Below are positions 1 through 8,936 of a DNA stretch of 64,000 nt, one piece after another. The translations under genes and the position numbers were made by a program. The notes under the pieces are model-generated. The model was given only the letters and a program-made list of their open reading frames with translations, ran no database searches and had not been told where the DNA came from. The stretch is from an uncultured Lachnospiraceae bacterium (GTDB taxonomy: Bacteria; Bacillota; Clostridia; Lachnospirales; Lachnospiraceae): assembly GCA_944384155.1 (NCBI GenBank), contig CALWSG010000002.1, positions 1 to 64,000 on the forward strand, in the 5' to 3' direction. Position 1 is the stretch's first letter. Each line of letters begins with the position of its first letter.

Positions 1-771
1 TTGAATCAGATGAAAGATGATTATAAAACATCCACAATCTATCAGACAAGAATTGCTTTGTATTGTATGTTTGCCGATGCTGTTGAGAATGATGTAATAC
101 TAAAAAATCCGGTAACAAAAGCTGTGAAATATAACATAGGAAAAGAACCTAAGAAAGTTAGAGCATTATCCATTGAAGAACAAAAAAAGTTCCTTGAAGT
201 TGCAAAGAATAGTAGCAATTATAATCAGTTTGCATTACTCTTACAGACTGGGCTTCGTACGGGCGAGTTAATCGCCCTGAAATGGGAAGATATTGATATG
301 GCAAATCGAGTAATACATATACGAAGGAGTATGGAGTACAGATATTCTGTCGGTGAATGGCGAATTGGAGAGCCGAAAAGCAAGTCGGGTTATCGAGATG
401 TACCTTTAACAGAAGAAGCGATTACTATTCTAAATAATCAGAAAGAAAAGTTAAAGCAAATCAAAGTAATCAATATGCAGTTTAAAGATTTTGTTTTCCT
501 TTGCAGAAAAGGAGAACCAACAAAAAATTCTGCTTATGATACAAGCTTATTTAAGTTATGTGATAAAGCCGGAATTGACAGATTTTCAATGCATGTTTTA
601 CGACATACCTTTGCTACCAGATGTATAGAGGGCGGCATGCGACCAAAGACTTTGCAAATAATTTTAGGACATTCAAATGTAGGCATCACAATGAATCTTT
701 ATGTCCATGTGACAGAGGAAGAAAAGGTAAAAGAGCTTGAGAAAATCGAGAAAGCCTTATTGATTGTGTAG
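1..771 (+). CDS. Tyrosine recombinase (integrase), 5'-truncated by the window edge
   Basis: Site-specific recombinase of the phage/ICE integrase family. Visible residues are the catalytic Arg86 in QTGLRTGE, a lysine in the PKSKSG turn (126-128), His198 and Arg201 in HVLRHTF, His224 in LGHSN and the nucleophile Tyr234 in NLYVH. All catalytic positions are therefore present. Residues 1-50 look like the end of a core-binding domain. Family members usually run about 380-400 residues with an N-terminal arm-binding domain, so the true start lies outside the window. The gene ends 77 bp before ychF. Integrases commonly lie at one end of an integrated element, so the attachment site may fall in that gap; this is inference. 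Arginine codons include CGN, unlike most neighbours. Confidence 0.9.
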   Translation: MNQMKDDYKTSTIYQTRIALYCMFADAVENDVILKNPVTKAVKYNIGKEPKKVRALSIEEQKKFLEVAKNSSNYNQFALLLQTGLRTGELIALKWEDIDMANRVIHIRRSMEYRYSVGEWRIGEPKSKSGYRDVPLTEEAITILNNQKEKLKQIKVINMQFKDFVFLCRKGEPTKNSAYDTSLFKLCDKAGIDRFSMHVLRHTFATRCIEGGMRPKTLQIILGHSNVGITMNLYVHVTEEEKVKELEKIEKALLIV

Positions 772-783
772 CAAATTGTGTAG
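763..783 (+). repeat. Short direct repeat ATTGTGTAG at the integrase stop
   Basis: ATTGTGTAG occurs at 763-771, overlapping the integrase stop, and again at 775-783. A repeat next to the 3' end of an integrase gene could be part of a recombination core or arm site. It is short and could be chance. Confidence 0.3.
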
Positions 784-804
784 TAGAAAAATAATAGAAA
801 GGCA

Positions 805-829
805 AAAATGCCGGAAATAAGGGCATTTT
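805..829 (+). terminator. Possible weak terminator after the integrase gene
   Basis: AAAATGCC (805-812) pairs with GGCATTTT (822-829) across a 9-nt loop. There is no T-run after the stem beyond the TTTT that closes it, so termination would be weak. Confidence 0.35.
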
Positions 830-848
830 CGGATAGGTAAAGATAAAA

Positions 849-1946
849 ATGAAATTAGGAATAGTAGGACTGCCAAACGTGGGCAAAAGTACGCTTTTTA
901 ATTCACTTACAAAGGCAGGGGCAGAGTCGGCAAATTACCCATTTTGTACCATTGACCCAAATGTAGGTATTGTTGCGGTTCCGGATGAGAGGCTTAATAA
1001 GCTGGCAGCACTTTACGATTCAGAAAAGATTACACCTGCCGTTATAGAGTTTGTAGATATTGCAGGACTTGTAAAGGGAGCATCAAAGGGCGAGGGTCTT
1101 GGAAATCAGTTTCTTGCCAATATTCGTGAGGTTGATGCGATAGTGCATGTGGTAAGGTGCTTTGAGGATACAAATATTATTCATGTAGATGGGAATATTA
1201 ACCCGGTCAGGGATATAGAAACCATTAACTTTGAGCTTATTTTTTCAGATATAGAAATTCTTGACAGAAGGCTGTCAAAGGTAGTAAGAGGTGCCAGAAA
1301 TGATAAGGCATTGGCAAAGGAGCAGGAGCTTTTGGAGAGAATAAAAGAACACCTTGAGGAGGGTAAGCTTGCAAAGAGCTTTGAGGTCAATGATGATGAA
1401 GAACTTGAGCTTTTAAAATCCTATAATCTTTTGACTTATAAGCCTGTTATATTTGCTGCAAATGTAAAGGAAGATGATTTGCCGGATGATGGAGCTTCAA
1501 ATGAAAATGTGTCTAAAGTAAGGGAGTATGCCGCAAAGGAAGGCTTTGAGGTATTTGTTGTGTGTGCTCAGATAGAGCAGGAAATATCAGAGCTTGATGA
1601 TGACGAGAAGGCTATGTTTTTAGAGGATTTGGGAATAAAGGAATCAGGACTTGACAAGCTTATAAAAGCAAGCTACAGTCTCCTTGGACTTATAAGCTAT
1701 TTAACGGCAGGAAAGCAGGAAACAAGGGCATGGACAATTACAAAGGGAACCAAGGCTCCCGGGGCAGCCGGAAAAATCCATTCTGATTTTGAGAGAGGTT
1801 TTATAAAGGCAGAGGTGGTAAATTATCAGGATTTATTAGACTGCGGTTCATATACGGCGGCAAAGGAAAAGGGACTTGTGGGTATGGAAGGCAAGGACTA
1901 TGTTGTAAAAGACGGAGATGTAATACTCTTTAGATTTAATGTATAA
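849..1946 (+). CDS. ychF: Obg-like ATPase YchF
   Basis: Cytoplasmic P-loop NTPase of the Obg/HAS family, known to prefer ATP and to associate with ribosomes. The Walker A motif GLPNVGKST sits at residues 7-15. The G3 motif DIAG is near residue 70. A NVKEDDL segment replaces the NKxD of GTP-specific G proteins, as is typical of YchF. The last 80 residues form the TGS domain ending in GDVILFRFNV. At 365 aa it has family length and looks intact. It is 77 bp downstream of an integrase and 17 bp upstream of lgt, so it is the first host gene beside the putative element. Confidence 0.97.
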   Translation: MKLGIVGLPNVGKSTLFNSLTKAGAESANYPFCTIDPNVGIVAVPDERLNKLAALYDSEKITPAVIEFVDIAGLVKGASKGEGLGNQFLANIREVDAIVHVVRCFEDTNIIHVDGNINPVRDIETINFELIFSDIEILDRRLSKVVRGARNDKALAKEQELLERIKEHLEEGKLAKSFEVNDDEELELLKSYNLLTYKPVIFAANVKEDDLPDDGASNENVSKVREYAAKEGFEVFVVCAQIEQEISELDDDEKAMFLEDLGIKESGLDKLIKASYSLLGLISYLTAGKQETRAWTITKGTKAPGAAGKIHSDFERGFIKAEVVNYQDLLDCGSYTAAKEKGLVGMEGKDYVVKDGDVILFRFNV

Positions 1947-1963
1947 AAGGTGCATGGATAAGT

Positions 1964-2854
1964 ATGTTAGGAGCAGCAATAAGTTTCCCAAACCTTGGGA
2001 TAGAGATAGAAAAACTGAATAATACATTTACTGTATTCGGAATAGAGATTGCATATTACGGTCTTATAATAGGAATAGGAGTGCTGCTTGGAGCGGCACT
2101 TGCATTCAGGGAGGCAAAAAAAACAGGTCAAAATGTAGAGGATTATATTGATTTGGCACTTTATGGAGTGGTTTTTGCTATTATAGGTGCAAGGATTTAT
2201 TATGTAATATTTGAGTGGGATTATTACAGCGGTCACCCGGAAAAAATCATCCGAATAGACGAGGGAGGACTTGCCATATACGGCGGCATTATAGCGGCAG
2301 TGCTTACATGTATAGTTCTTGCAAAAATAAAGAAGCTGTCCTTTTGGCAGATGGCAGATACCGGCTGTCTTGGTCTTATTACAGGACAGATAATAGGACG
2401 ATGGGGCAACTTTTTTAACAGAGAAGCATTTGGAGGAGACAGCGATGGTCTCTTTGCCATGAGAATAGATACATGGGATACTGACGTTGCAGTGACAGTT
2501 CCCAAAAGCGTTCATTACATTGATGATGCCGGCAGGTATATACAGGTGCAGCCCACATTCCTTTATGAATCCTGCTGGAACCTTATGGTTCTTATACTGA
2601 TATTGATTTTTAAGAAGCATAAAAAGTATAACGGAGAAGTATTTTTGTGGTATATTTTTGGCTATGGTGCAGGAAGAAGCATTATAGAAGGCTTTAGAAC
2701 AGACCAGCTATTAATACCGGGCACGGAAATCGCCGTATCACAGGCACTTTCAATAGTACTTGTAATTTTGGTGGGTATACTTTTAATATATAACAGAGTA
2801 AAACTGTCAAAGGGAAAAAATGTAAGACTTCCTGATACCGTAAAGAAAATGTAA
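1964..2854 (+). CDS. lgt: Prolipoprotein diacylglyceryl transferase
   Basis: Integral membrane enzyme that moves a diacylglyceryl group from phosphatidylglycerol onto the lipobox cysteine of prolipoproteins, the first step of lipoprotein maturation. The Lgt signature GRWGNFFNREAFGG lies near residues 143-156, and a conserved IIEGFRTDQL segment follows near residue 240. Several hydrophobic segments fit the seven-helix fold. The ATG at 1964 has only a loosely placed AAAGGTG upstream. A strong terminator follows, separating lgt from the mraZ operon. The partial lipoprotein at the window's right end is a plausible substrate class. Confidence 0.95.
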   Translation: MLGAAISFPNLGIEIEKLNNTFTVFGIEIAYYGLIIGIGVLLGAALAFREAKKTGQNVEDYIDLALYGVVFAIIGARIYYVIFEWDYYSGHPEKIIRIDEGGLAIYGGIIAAVLTCIVLAKIKKLSFWQMADTGCLGLITGQIIGRWGNFFNREAFGGDSDGLFAMRIDTWDTDVAVTVPKSVHYIDDAGRYIQVQPTFLYESCWNLMVLILILIFKKHKKYNGEVFLWYIFGYGAGRSIIEGFRTDQLLIPGTEIAVSQALSIVLVILVGILLIYNRVKLSKGKNVRLPDTVKKM

Positions 2855-2891
2855 ATTAACAAAATTGCATATTTAGTGTTCAAAAATAATG

Positions 2892-2936
2892 GAACCACAA
2901 GATGTTGATTTTCCAATATCTGGTGGTTCTTTTTTT
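2892..2936 (+). terminator. Rho-independent terminator after lgt
   Basis: GAACCAC-AAGAT (2892-2903) pairs with ATCT-GGTGGTTC (near 2917-2929), followed by a T-run to 2936. It closes the ychF-lgt unit before the mraZ promoter. Confidence 0.85.
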
Positions 2937-2996
2937 GATAAAAAAATAGAAAAAAGCTTGATTTTATTATGTGAATGATATAAAATTACAACCATG

Positions 2997-3045
2997 AAGT
3001 GGTGAAAAGTGGTTGACAATGGTTGATTAGTGGATTAAAGTGGTG
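2997..3045 (+). promoter_or_regulatory. MraZ operator: five helically phased AGTGG-type boxes
   Basis: TGG cores at 3000, 3010, 3020, 3031 and 3041 recur every 10, 10, 11 and 10 bases, mostly as (A)AGTGG(T/A). MraZ is known to bind direct TGG-type repeats spaced one helical turn apart upstream of its own gene. The array overlaps the -35 and -10 elements below, which fits autorepression. Confidence 0.8.
3013..3041 (+). promoter_or_regulatory. Promoter of the mraZ/dcw operon
   Basis: A perfect -35 TTGACA (3013-3018) stands 17 bp before TAAAGT (3036-3041, 4/6 match to TATAAT). The predicted transcription start near 3048 lies downstream of the GTG at 3040, so that codon cannot be the start of MraZ. 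Confidence 0.75.
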
Positions 3046-3090
3046 GATACCTTGCCAATCATTATTAGTTTAGCAAAGAAGGTGAAGTCA

Positions 3091-3522
3091 ATGTTCATGG
3101 GTGAATACAATCACTCCATAGACCCTAAGGGGCGGTTAATCGTTCCTGCAAAATTTAGAGAGTCATTAGGCGATGTGTTTGTAGTTACTCAGGGACTTGA
3201 CGGCTGTTTATTTGTTTATCCCGATGAAGAATGGCAGGCTTTTGAAGAGAAACTTAAGACACTTCCCATGGCAAATAAGGATGCTCGTAAGTTTGTGCGT
3301 TTTTTCCTTGCAGGAGCAGCACAGGTAGAATTAGATAAGCAGGGAAGAATTTTGCTTCCTGCTAATCTTAGAAGTTTTGCAGGACTGGAAAAGGAATGTG
3401 CCCTTGTGGGAGTGGGCAGCAGAGTGGAAATATGGGATAAGGACAGATGGGAGGCAACTACGTCTTATGATGATATGGACGAGATAGCTGACCATATGCT
3501 TGAGCTTGGACTAAGCATATAG
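3091..3522 (+). CDS. mraZ: Transcriptional regulator MraZ
   Basis: Ring-forming DNA-binding regulator of the division and cell-wall cluster. Two SpoVT/AbrB-like halves are visible, with signatures [13 protein letters not shown] near residue 11 and [14 protein letters not shown] near residue 84. The reading frame extends upstream to a GTG at 3040. The ATG at 3091 is preferred because it is preceded by AAGGTG at 3079-3084, gives the canonical MFMGEYNHS start and the usual 143 aa, and lies downstream of the predicted transcription start. It heads the dcw operon and probably represses it through the phased boxes immediately upstream. Confidence 0.95.
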   Translation: MFMGEYNHSIDPKGRLIVPAKFRESLGDVFVVTQGLDGCLFVYPDEEWQAFEEKLKTLPMANKDARKFVRFFLAGAAQVELDKQGRILLPANLRSFAGLEKECALVGVGSRVEIWDKDRWEATTSYDDMDEIADHMLELGLSI

Positions 3523-3582
3523 GTAAAATTGCCTAAGGTTAAAAAATACGTTTTAGATATGATTTGAGAAAGGACACATATT

Positions 3583-4536
3583 ATGGAATTTAAACATAAA
3601 TCGGTTTTACTTACCGAAGCTATAGAAAGTTTAAATATAAAGCCTGACGGCATATATGTGGATGGAACCTTAGGCGGAGGCGGTCATGCATATCAGGTTT
3701 GTAAAAGATTATCTGAGAAGGGGAGATTTATCGGAATAGACCAGGATGATGATGCGTTAGCGGCGGCCGGGGAGAGACTAAAGGTATTTGAAGGAAAAGT
3801 AAATATTAATAGGGTAAAAAGTAACTATTGCAATATTAAAGAGGTGCTTGAGGAGCTTGAAGTTTACAGGGTAGACGGAATACTCCTTGACATAGGAGTT
3901 TCGTCATATCAGATAGATACTGCTGACAGAGGCTTCTCCTATAAGGAGGGGAATGCACCTCTTGATATGAGAATGGATAAGACAAGCTCATTTTCCGCAA
4001 TGAATGTTGTTAATGAGTACAGCGAAATGGAATTATTCCGTATTATAAGAGATTACGGAGAGGAAAAGTTTGCAAAAAACATAGCCAGACATATAGTGGC
4101 AGCAAGACAAAAAAATAAAATCAAAACAACAGGAGAGCTTACGGAAATCATAAAAGCATCAATACCTGCAAAAATAAGAATGGCAGGAGGACATCCGGCA
4201 AAGAAAACCTTTCAGGCTATAAGAATAGAGGTGAATAAAGAGCTGGAGGTTTTGGAAAATTCCATAGATACAATGATAGATTTGCTGAATGACAGAGGCA
4301 GGCTTTCCATAATTACTTTTCATTCCCTAGAGGACAGAATAGTAAAAAATAAATTTAGAAAAAATAAAAATCCATGTACATGCCCTAAAAATTTTCCGGT
4401 GTGTGTATGCGGAAACAAGTCAAAGGGAAAAGTAATAACAAGAAAGCCTATAGTGCCCGGAGAAGATGAAGTTGAAGAAAATAAGAGGGCCAAAAGTTCG
4501 AAGCTTAGAGTGTTTGAACGTATATATAATCAGTAA
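3583..4536 (+). CDS. rsmH: 16S rRNA (cytosine-1402-N4)-methyltransferase
   Basis: SAM-dependent enzyme (MraW) that methylates C1402 in the decoding centre of 16S rRNA. The SAM-binding loop [11 protein letters not shown] lies at residues 26-36. The conserved [12 protein letters not shown] segment is near residue 245. The position right after mraZ is near universal. Length, 317 aa, is normal. The ATG has AGAAAGGAC upstream. Confidence 0.97.
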   Translation: MEFKHKSVLLTEAIESLNIKPDGIYVDGTLGGGGHAYQVCKRLSEKGRFIGIDQDDDALAAAGERLKVFEGKVNINRVKSNYCNIKEVLEELEVYRVDGILLDIGVSSYQIDTADRGFSYKEGNAPLDMRMDKTSSFSAMNVVNEYSEMELFRIIRDYGEEKFAKNIARHIVAARQKNKIKTTGELTEIIKASIPAKIRMAGGHPAKKTFQAIRIEVNKELEVLENSIDTMIDLLNDRGRLSIITFHSLEDRIVKNKFRKNKNPCTCPKNFPVCVCGNKSKGKVITRKPIVPGEDEVEENKRAKSSKLRVFERIYNQ

Positions 4537-4577
4537 GCCTTGAAATAAATTAAAGGCGCAGGAAAAGAGGAGAAGTT

Positions 4578-5036
4578 ATGAGCAGAAAGGTAAGATATAT
4601 TACAGAAGGAAATACGGTTAAAAAAATATATGAATTTCCTGAACAGCAAAGGATAGAAAAAGAAAAAATAAGGAGCAATCCTCATAGAAGAACATACAGA
4701 AATAATGAAACAGCTCCGAGAATGAGCCTTAAGATGACTCTTATACTTGCCGCTTCTGTTCTTATAAGTGTGACAAGCTGTATTAATTATCTTAATACAC
4801 AGTCTGAGATAACAGAGATTAAATCAAATATTTCTTCTCTTGAAAAATCAATAGAAACACTGGCAACAAGAAATGATTCTATTGAATATGAGCTTGACAG
4901 CATTGATGTTGAATACATTATGAAGGTTGCAACAGAGGAGCTTGGAATGGTTATGGTTCAGGAAAATCAGATAGTAACATATGACAGCACAAGAAATGAG
5001 TATATGGAGCAGTATTCAGATGTGCCTGAGAAGTAA
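4578..5036 (+). CDS. ftsL: Cell division protein FtsL-like
   Basis: Small bitopic divisome protein expected to partner DivIB and DivIC and support septal PBP/FtsW activity. A basic cytoplasmic tail of about 48 residues precedes one transmembrane helix (about 49-72). A coiled-coil-like segment rich in Ile, Leu, Glu and Ser follows (80-120). FtsL sequences diverge strongly, so the name rests on topology and on the position between rsmH and the PBP gene. The helix contains a cysteine (VTSCINYL). Confidence 0.85.
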   Translation: MSRKVRYITEGNTVKKIYEFPEQQRIEKEKIRSNPHRRTYRNNETAPRMSLKMTLILAASVLISVTSCINYLNTQSEITEIKSNISSLEKSIETLATRNDSIEYELDSIDVEYIMKVATEELGMVMVQENQIVTYDSTRNEYMEQYSDVPEK

Positions 5037-5065
5037 CCGGAGATATAGAGGCAGGGCATTAGTAT

Positions 5066-7033
5066 ATGAGCAGAGATTTAAGCAGTAAAAAACAAAATAA
5101 CAATACTCCTATATTTGGCAGAAAAATGCAAATGAAAATAGGAGTATTATTTGTTGGAATTATTCTGATATTGTTTGCATTATGCATAAAAATTTTATAT
5201 ATAAACAGCACAAAGGGACAGGACTACACTGTAAAGGTGTTATCCCAGCAGAATTATTCCAGCACGGTAATACCCTTTAAGAGAGGCGATATTCTTGACA
5301 GAAACGGGGGCACATTAGCTACAAGCGTTAAGGTGTATAATCTGATTTTAGACCCAAAAGTAATGTTAAGCGATAAAAAATATCTTGATCCTACAATAGA
5401 GGCACTTACAGGCTGCTTTGGATATGATGAAAATGAGCTTAGAACATTAATATCAGAAAATAGTTCAAAAAGCTATTTAGTATATGAAAAAAAGCTGTCC
5501 TATGATGACATAGAAAGCTTTGTTAATATTATGAATGATACTGAAAATAACCCAAATATAAAAGGGGTATGGTTTGAGACAGAGTATGAGAGAAAATATC
5601 CTTACTCATCACTTGCCTGTCATGTTCTTGGCTTTACGTCATCAGGAAATGTAGGAACATGGGGAATAGAGGAATACTATGACTCTTATCTTGACGGCGT
5701 AGACGGAAGGGAATACGGATATGTCAATAATGACAATATAATGGAGAAGATTACCAAGGCGTCAAAAGACGGAAATAACGTGGTGTCAACCATAGATTTA
5801 AACCTTCAGACTATAGTTGAAAAGTATATTGCACAGTGGAAAACAGAGTATAATCCTGAAAATATAGGCGTTATTCTTATGAATCCTCAGAACGGTGAAA
5901 TATATGCCATGGCATCCGACGTGACATATGACCTTAATAACCCAAGAGATATATCTGCATATTATACGGCTGAGGAAATTGCCGCCATGAATGATGAACA
6001 GACATTAGAGGCAATGAATCAAATGTGGAGAAACTACTGCCTAAGCGATTCCTTTGAGCCAGGCTCAACCTTTAAGCCATTTACGGTAGCGGCAGCATTG
6101 GAGGAGGGCATAATAAAGGAGGATCAGACATTTGTATGCGACGGTTCTGAGTCAGTGGGAGGCTGGACAATAGGCTGTCACAAAAGAACAGGTCACGGAA
6201 CAATCAATGTAAGGCAGGCTGTGGCATATTCATGTAATGATGCACTTATGCAGATAGGAAGTGCAATGGGAGTAAACTTATTTGCCAATTATCAGTCAAG
6301 ATTTAATTTTGGGCAGAAAACAGGTATTGATTTACCGGGAGAGGCAAGCTGTGCAGGTCTTTTGTATACCGCAGATAATATGAAGCCTGTGGATTTGGCA
6401 GTGTGTTCCTTTGGACAAAGTTTTAATGTTACAATGGTTCAGCTTGCGGCGGGTTTTTGCTCTCTTATTAACGGAGGATATTATTATCAGCCTCATGTGG
6501 TAAAGGAGATAGTAAATACACAGGGAGGCATAATAGAGGAAGTTGGAAGCGAGCCCGTAAAGCAGACGGTTACACAAAGTACATCTGATATAGTTAAGGA
6601 TGGAATGGTAGAGTGCGTTGAGTCAGGAACAGGAAAAAAAGCTGCAATACAGGGATATATAATAGGAGGAAAGACGGGAACTGCGCAAAAGCTTCCGAGA
6701 GAGGAAGAAAAATATATTCTTTCCTTTATTGGCTTTGCAGGATATGAAAACCCTGAGCTTGTGTGCTATGTGGTAGTTGATAATGCAGCTACGGACAATC
6801 AGGCATCATATATTACAACTACTTTATTTAACAGTATTATGTCTGAGGCACTGCCTTACCTTAATATATTCCCTGATGCACAGACAGACGGCAATGACGC
6901 TGCATCAAATCCTGACGGAACGGAAAACAATAATAATGTTACGGATAATCCGGCAGGAGATGAAAATGGAGAACAGGCAATGACAAATATTCCTACAGAT
7001 TTGAATGATGCTGCAGGGCAGGAGGCAAACTAA
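5066..7033 (+). CDS. Class B penicillin-binding protein (FtsI/PBP2b type)
   Basis: Membrane-anchored D,D-transpeptidase that cross-links peptidoglycan, likely at the septum with the FtsW-type protein encoded downstream. A transmembrane anchor spans about residues 25-46, then the dimerisation motif RGDILDRNGGTLA near 73. The catalytic STFK is near residue 334, SCN near 389 and KTGTAQ near 535. There is no PASTA domain. Instead the last ~55 residues are a low-complexity Asn/Asp/Gly-rich acidic tail. A second class B PBP follows, so which is FtsI and which is SpoVD cannot be settled from sequence alone. Confidence 0.93.
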   Translation: MSRDLSSKKQNNNTPIFGRKMQMKIGVLFVGIILILFALCIKILYINSTKGQDYTVKVLSQQNYSSTVIPFKRGDILDRNGGTLATSVKVYNLILDPKVMLSDKKYLDPTIEALTGCFGYDENELRTLISENSSKSYLVYEKKLSYDDIESFVNIMNDTENNPNIKGVWFETEYERKYPYSSLACHVLGFTSSGNVGTWGIEEYYDSYLDGVDGREYGYVNNDNIMEKITKASKDGNNVVSTIDLNLQTIVEKYIAQWKTEYNPENIGVILMNPQNGEIYAMASDVTYDLNNPRDISAYYTAEEIAAMNDEQTLEAMNQMWRNYCLSDSFEPGSTFKPFTVAAALEEGIIKEDQTFVCDGSESVGGWTIGCHKRTGHGTINVRQAVAYSCNDALMQIGSAMGVNLFANYQSRFNFGQKTGIDLPGEASCAGLLYTADNMKPVDLAVCSFGQSFNVTMVQLAAGFCSLINGGYYYQPHVVKEIVNTQGGIIEEVGSEPVKQTVTQSTSDIVKDGMVECVESGTGKKAAIQGYIIGGKTGTAQKLPREEEKYILSFIGFAGYENPELVCYVVVDNAATDNQASYITTTLFNSIMSEALPYLNIFPDAQTDGNDAASNPDGTENNNNVTDNPAGDENGEQAMTNIPTDLNDAAGQEAN

Positions 7034-7049
7034 GTAAAATAAAAAGGTA

Positions 7050-7111
7050 TAACCTCATGAAAGTAATAATACATATTATTAACTACTTCCATGAGGTTAA
7101 ATTTTGTTTTG
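7050..7111 (+). terminator. Long hairpin with T-rich tail between the two PBP genes (terminator or attenuator)
   Basis: TAACCTCATG-AAGTA (from 7050) pairs with TACTT-CATGAGGTTA (to 7099), with an AT-rich inner stem, followed by the T-rich stretch 7102-7111. The right arm contains the ATG assigned to the next PBP. It has terminator geometry inside an apparent operon, so partial attenuation or translational masking are both possible. Confidence 0.6.
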
Positions 7112-7116
7112 AATAA
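7057..7116 (+). CDS. Possible 19-codon leader ORF spanning the hairpin
   Basis: An ATG at 7057 has a good ribosome-binding site (AAGG at 7044-7047, 9-nt spacer). It reads MKVIIHIINYF and on to a TAA at 7114-7116, through the hairpin and past the ATG at 7091 in another frame. Translating ribosomes would open the hairpin and end just inside the next gene. This would suit translational coupling, since ATG 7091 lacks its own Shine-Dalgarno. Expression is not demonstrated. Confidence 0.35.
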   Translation: MKVIIHIINYFHEVKFCFE

Positions 7117-8866
7117 AAGTCTTGTTTACAATAGGAAAAAACTGTTTATATTTATAGTGGCAATACTTTTAATGGTAGTGATTCTTATAGGAAGACTGGG
7201 ATATATTATGATATTTCAGTCTGAGCATTACAGTGAGCTTGCCACACAGCTTCATGAAAGAGAAAGACAGATAAAGGCGGCAAGAGGAAAAATACTTGAT
7301 GCCAATGGAACAGTAATAGCATCAAATAAGACTGTCTGCACAGTGTCTGTTATTTATAATCAGGTATCAGATCCGGAGAAGGTGATAAAGGTACTGTCTG
7401 AGGAGCTTGAATTAAGTGAGGAGACAGTGAGAAAAAAGGTGGAAAAAATCAGCTCAAGAGAAAAAATAAAATCAAATGTGCCAAAGGCAATAGGGGACAA
7501 AATAAGGGAATATGACTTAAATGGCGTAAAGGTGGATGAGGATTATAAAAGATATTATCCTTACGGAAGCCTTGCATCAAAGGTTTTAGGCTTTACGGGA
7601 AGTGACAATCAGGGAATAATAGGTCTTGAGGTGAAGTATGAGGAATATTTAAAGGGCACAGATGGTGAAATACTTACAGTGACAGACGCAAGGGGGGTAG
7701 AGATTGACTACGTGGTGGAAAACAGGGTTGAGGCAATTCCAGGCAACAATCTTATGCTGTCCTTAGACGTAAATATTCAAAAATATGCTGAGCAGGCAGC
7801 TTACAGAGTGTTGGAGGAAAAGCAGGCAAATTATGTATCAATTATTGCCATGAATCCAAAAAACGGTGAGATATACTGTATGGTAAATGCACCTGAGTTT
7901 GACTTAAATGATCCGTATACATTGAATTACACTGTTGACGGAGATGTGACTGACAAGGAATATCAGGATTTACTAAATAAAATGTGGAGAAACCAGTCAA
8001 TAAACGATACTTATGAGCCGGGTTCAACCTTTAAGATAGTTACGGCTACAGCAGGACTGGAGGAGGGTGTGGTAACACCGGAAAGCACATTTAGCTGTCC
8101 GGGATTTAGAATAGTGGAGGACAGAAGAATAAAGTGCCATAAAGTAATCGGGCACGGCACGGAAACATTTGTAGAGGGAACAATGAATTCATGTAATCCT
8201 GTATTTATGGATGTAGGACTCAGGGTAGGGGCAGAGAGATATTTTGCCAATATGGAAAAGCTGGGACTGATGGAAAAAACAGGTGTAGACCTTCCCGGAG
8301 AGGCAGGGACAATTATACACAAGCTGGAGAATGTTGGTCTTGTGGAGCTTGCAACAATGTCATTCGGACAGTCCTTTCAGATTACACCCCTTCAGCTTTT
8401 AAGGGCAGTAAGTGCTGTTATAAACGGAGGCAATCTTGTGACGCCTCATTTTGCCGTTGGTGTTACAGACACGGAGGGAAACGTAATAAAAACATTTGAA
8501 TATCCTGTGACAGAGGGAGTTATATCAAAGGAAACATCGGAAACCATGAAATATATTCTTAATATGGTGGTAAAGGAAGGCTCCGGAAAAAATGGTCAGG
8601 TAGAGGGCTATGAGATAGGAGGTAAGACAGCAACATCAGAGAAGCTTCCCAGGGGAAACGGCAAATATATATCCTCATATATAGGCTTTGCACCGGCATA
8701 TGATCCTGAAATTATAGCAATATGCATAATTGATGAGCCTGTAGGAATATATTATGGAGGAACGGTGGCAGCACCTGTCATAAGTGAATTGTATGCCAAC
8801 ATACTTCCGTATCTGGGAATTGAGAAAGCAGATACTGCCGAAAATGCAGAGGAGGAAAGTAATTGA
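7091..8866 (+). CDS. Class B penicillin-binding protein (SpoVD-like)
   Basis: Second membrane-anchored transpeptidase in tandem, the usual position of the sporulation cortex enzyme SpoVD. It has a transmembrane helix at about residues 18-42, ARGKILDANGTVIAS near 65-80, STFK near 312 and SCN near 366. The third motif reads KTATSE (near 513) instead of the usual KTG. No PASTA domain is present. The ATG at 7091 lies in the right arm of a hairpin and has no clear Shine-Dalgarno. A TTG at 7109 is an alternative, with GAGG at 7093-7096 rather far upstream. Assignment to sporulation rather than division is inferred from order only. Confidence 0.9.
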   Translation: MRLNFVLNKSLVYNRKKLFIFIVAILLMVVILIGRLGYIMIFQSEHYSELATQLHERERQIKAARGKILDANGTVIASNKTVCTVSVIYNQVSDPEKVIKVLSEELELSEETVRKKVEKISSREKIKSNVPKAIGDKIREYDLNGVKVDEDYKRYYPYGSLASKVLGFTGSDNQGIIGLEVKYEEYLKGTDGEILTVTDARGVEIDYVVENRVEAIPGNNLMLSLDVNIQKYAEQAAYRVLEEKQANYVSIIAMNPKNGEIYCMVNAPEFDLNDPYTLNYTVDGDVTDKEYQDLLNKMWRNQSINDTYEPGSTFKIVTATAGLEEGVVTPESTFSCPGFRIVEDRRIKCHKVIGHGTETFVEGTMNSCNPVFMDVGLRVGAERYFANMEKLGLMEKTGVDLPGEAGTIIHKLENVGLVELATMSFGQSFQITPLQLLRAVSAVINGGNLVTPHFAVGVTDTEGNVIKTFEYPVTEGVISKETSETMKYILNMVVKEGSGKNGQVEGYEIGGKTATSEKLPRGNGKYISSYIGFAPAYDPEIIAICIIDEPVGIYYGGTVAAPVISELYANILPYLGIEKADTAENAEEESN

Positions 8867-8936
8867 TTTTGGTATATTATTTTCATTAAGTAATTGATAA
8901 AAAGTAAAAAAAATATTATACTATGGGAGTAATAAA

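Noticed and set aside
1967..2620. 217-aa reading frame on the minus strand across lgt
   Set aside because: Fully antisense to a clear lgt gene, Cys/Tyr/Lys-rich composition, no RBS or family resemblance.
3040..3090. Upstream GTG start for MraZ
   Set aside because: It lies in the operator and upstream of the predicted transcription start; the ATG at 3091 has the RBS and canonical N-terminus.
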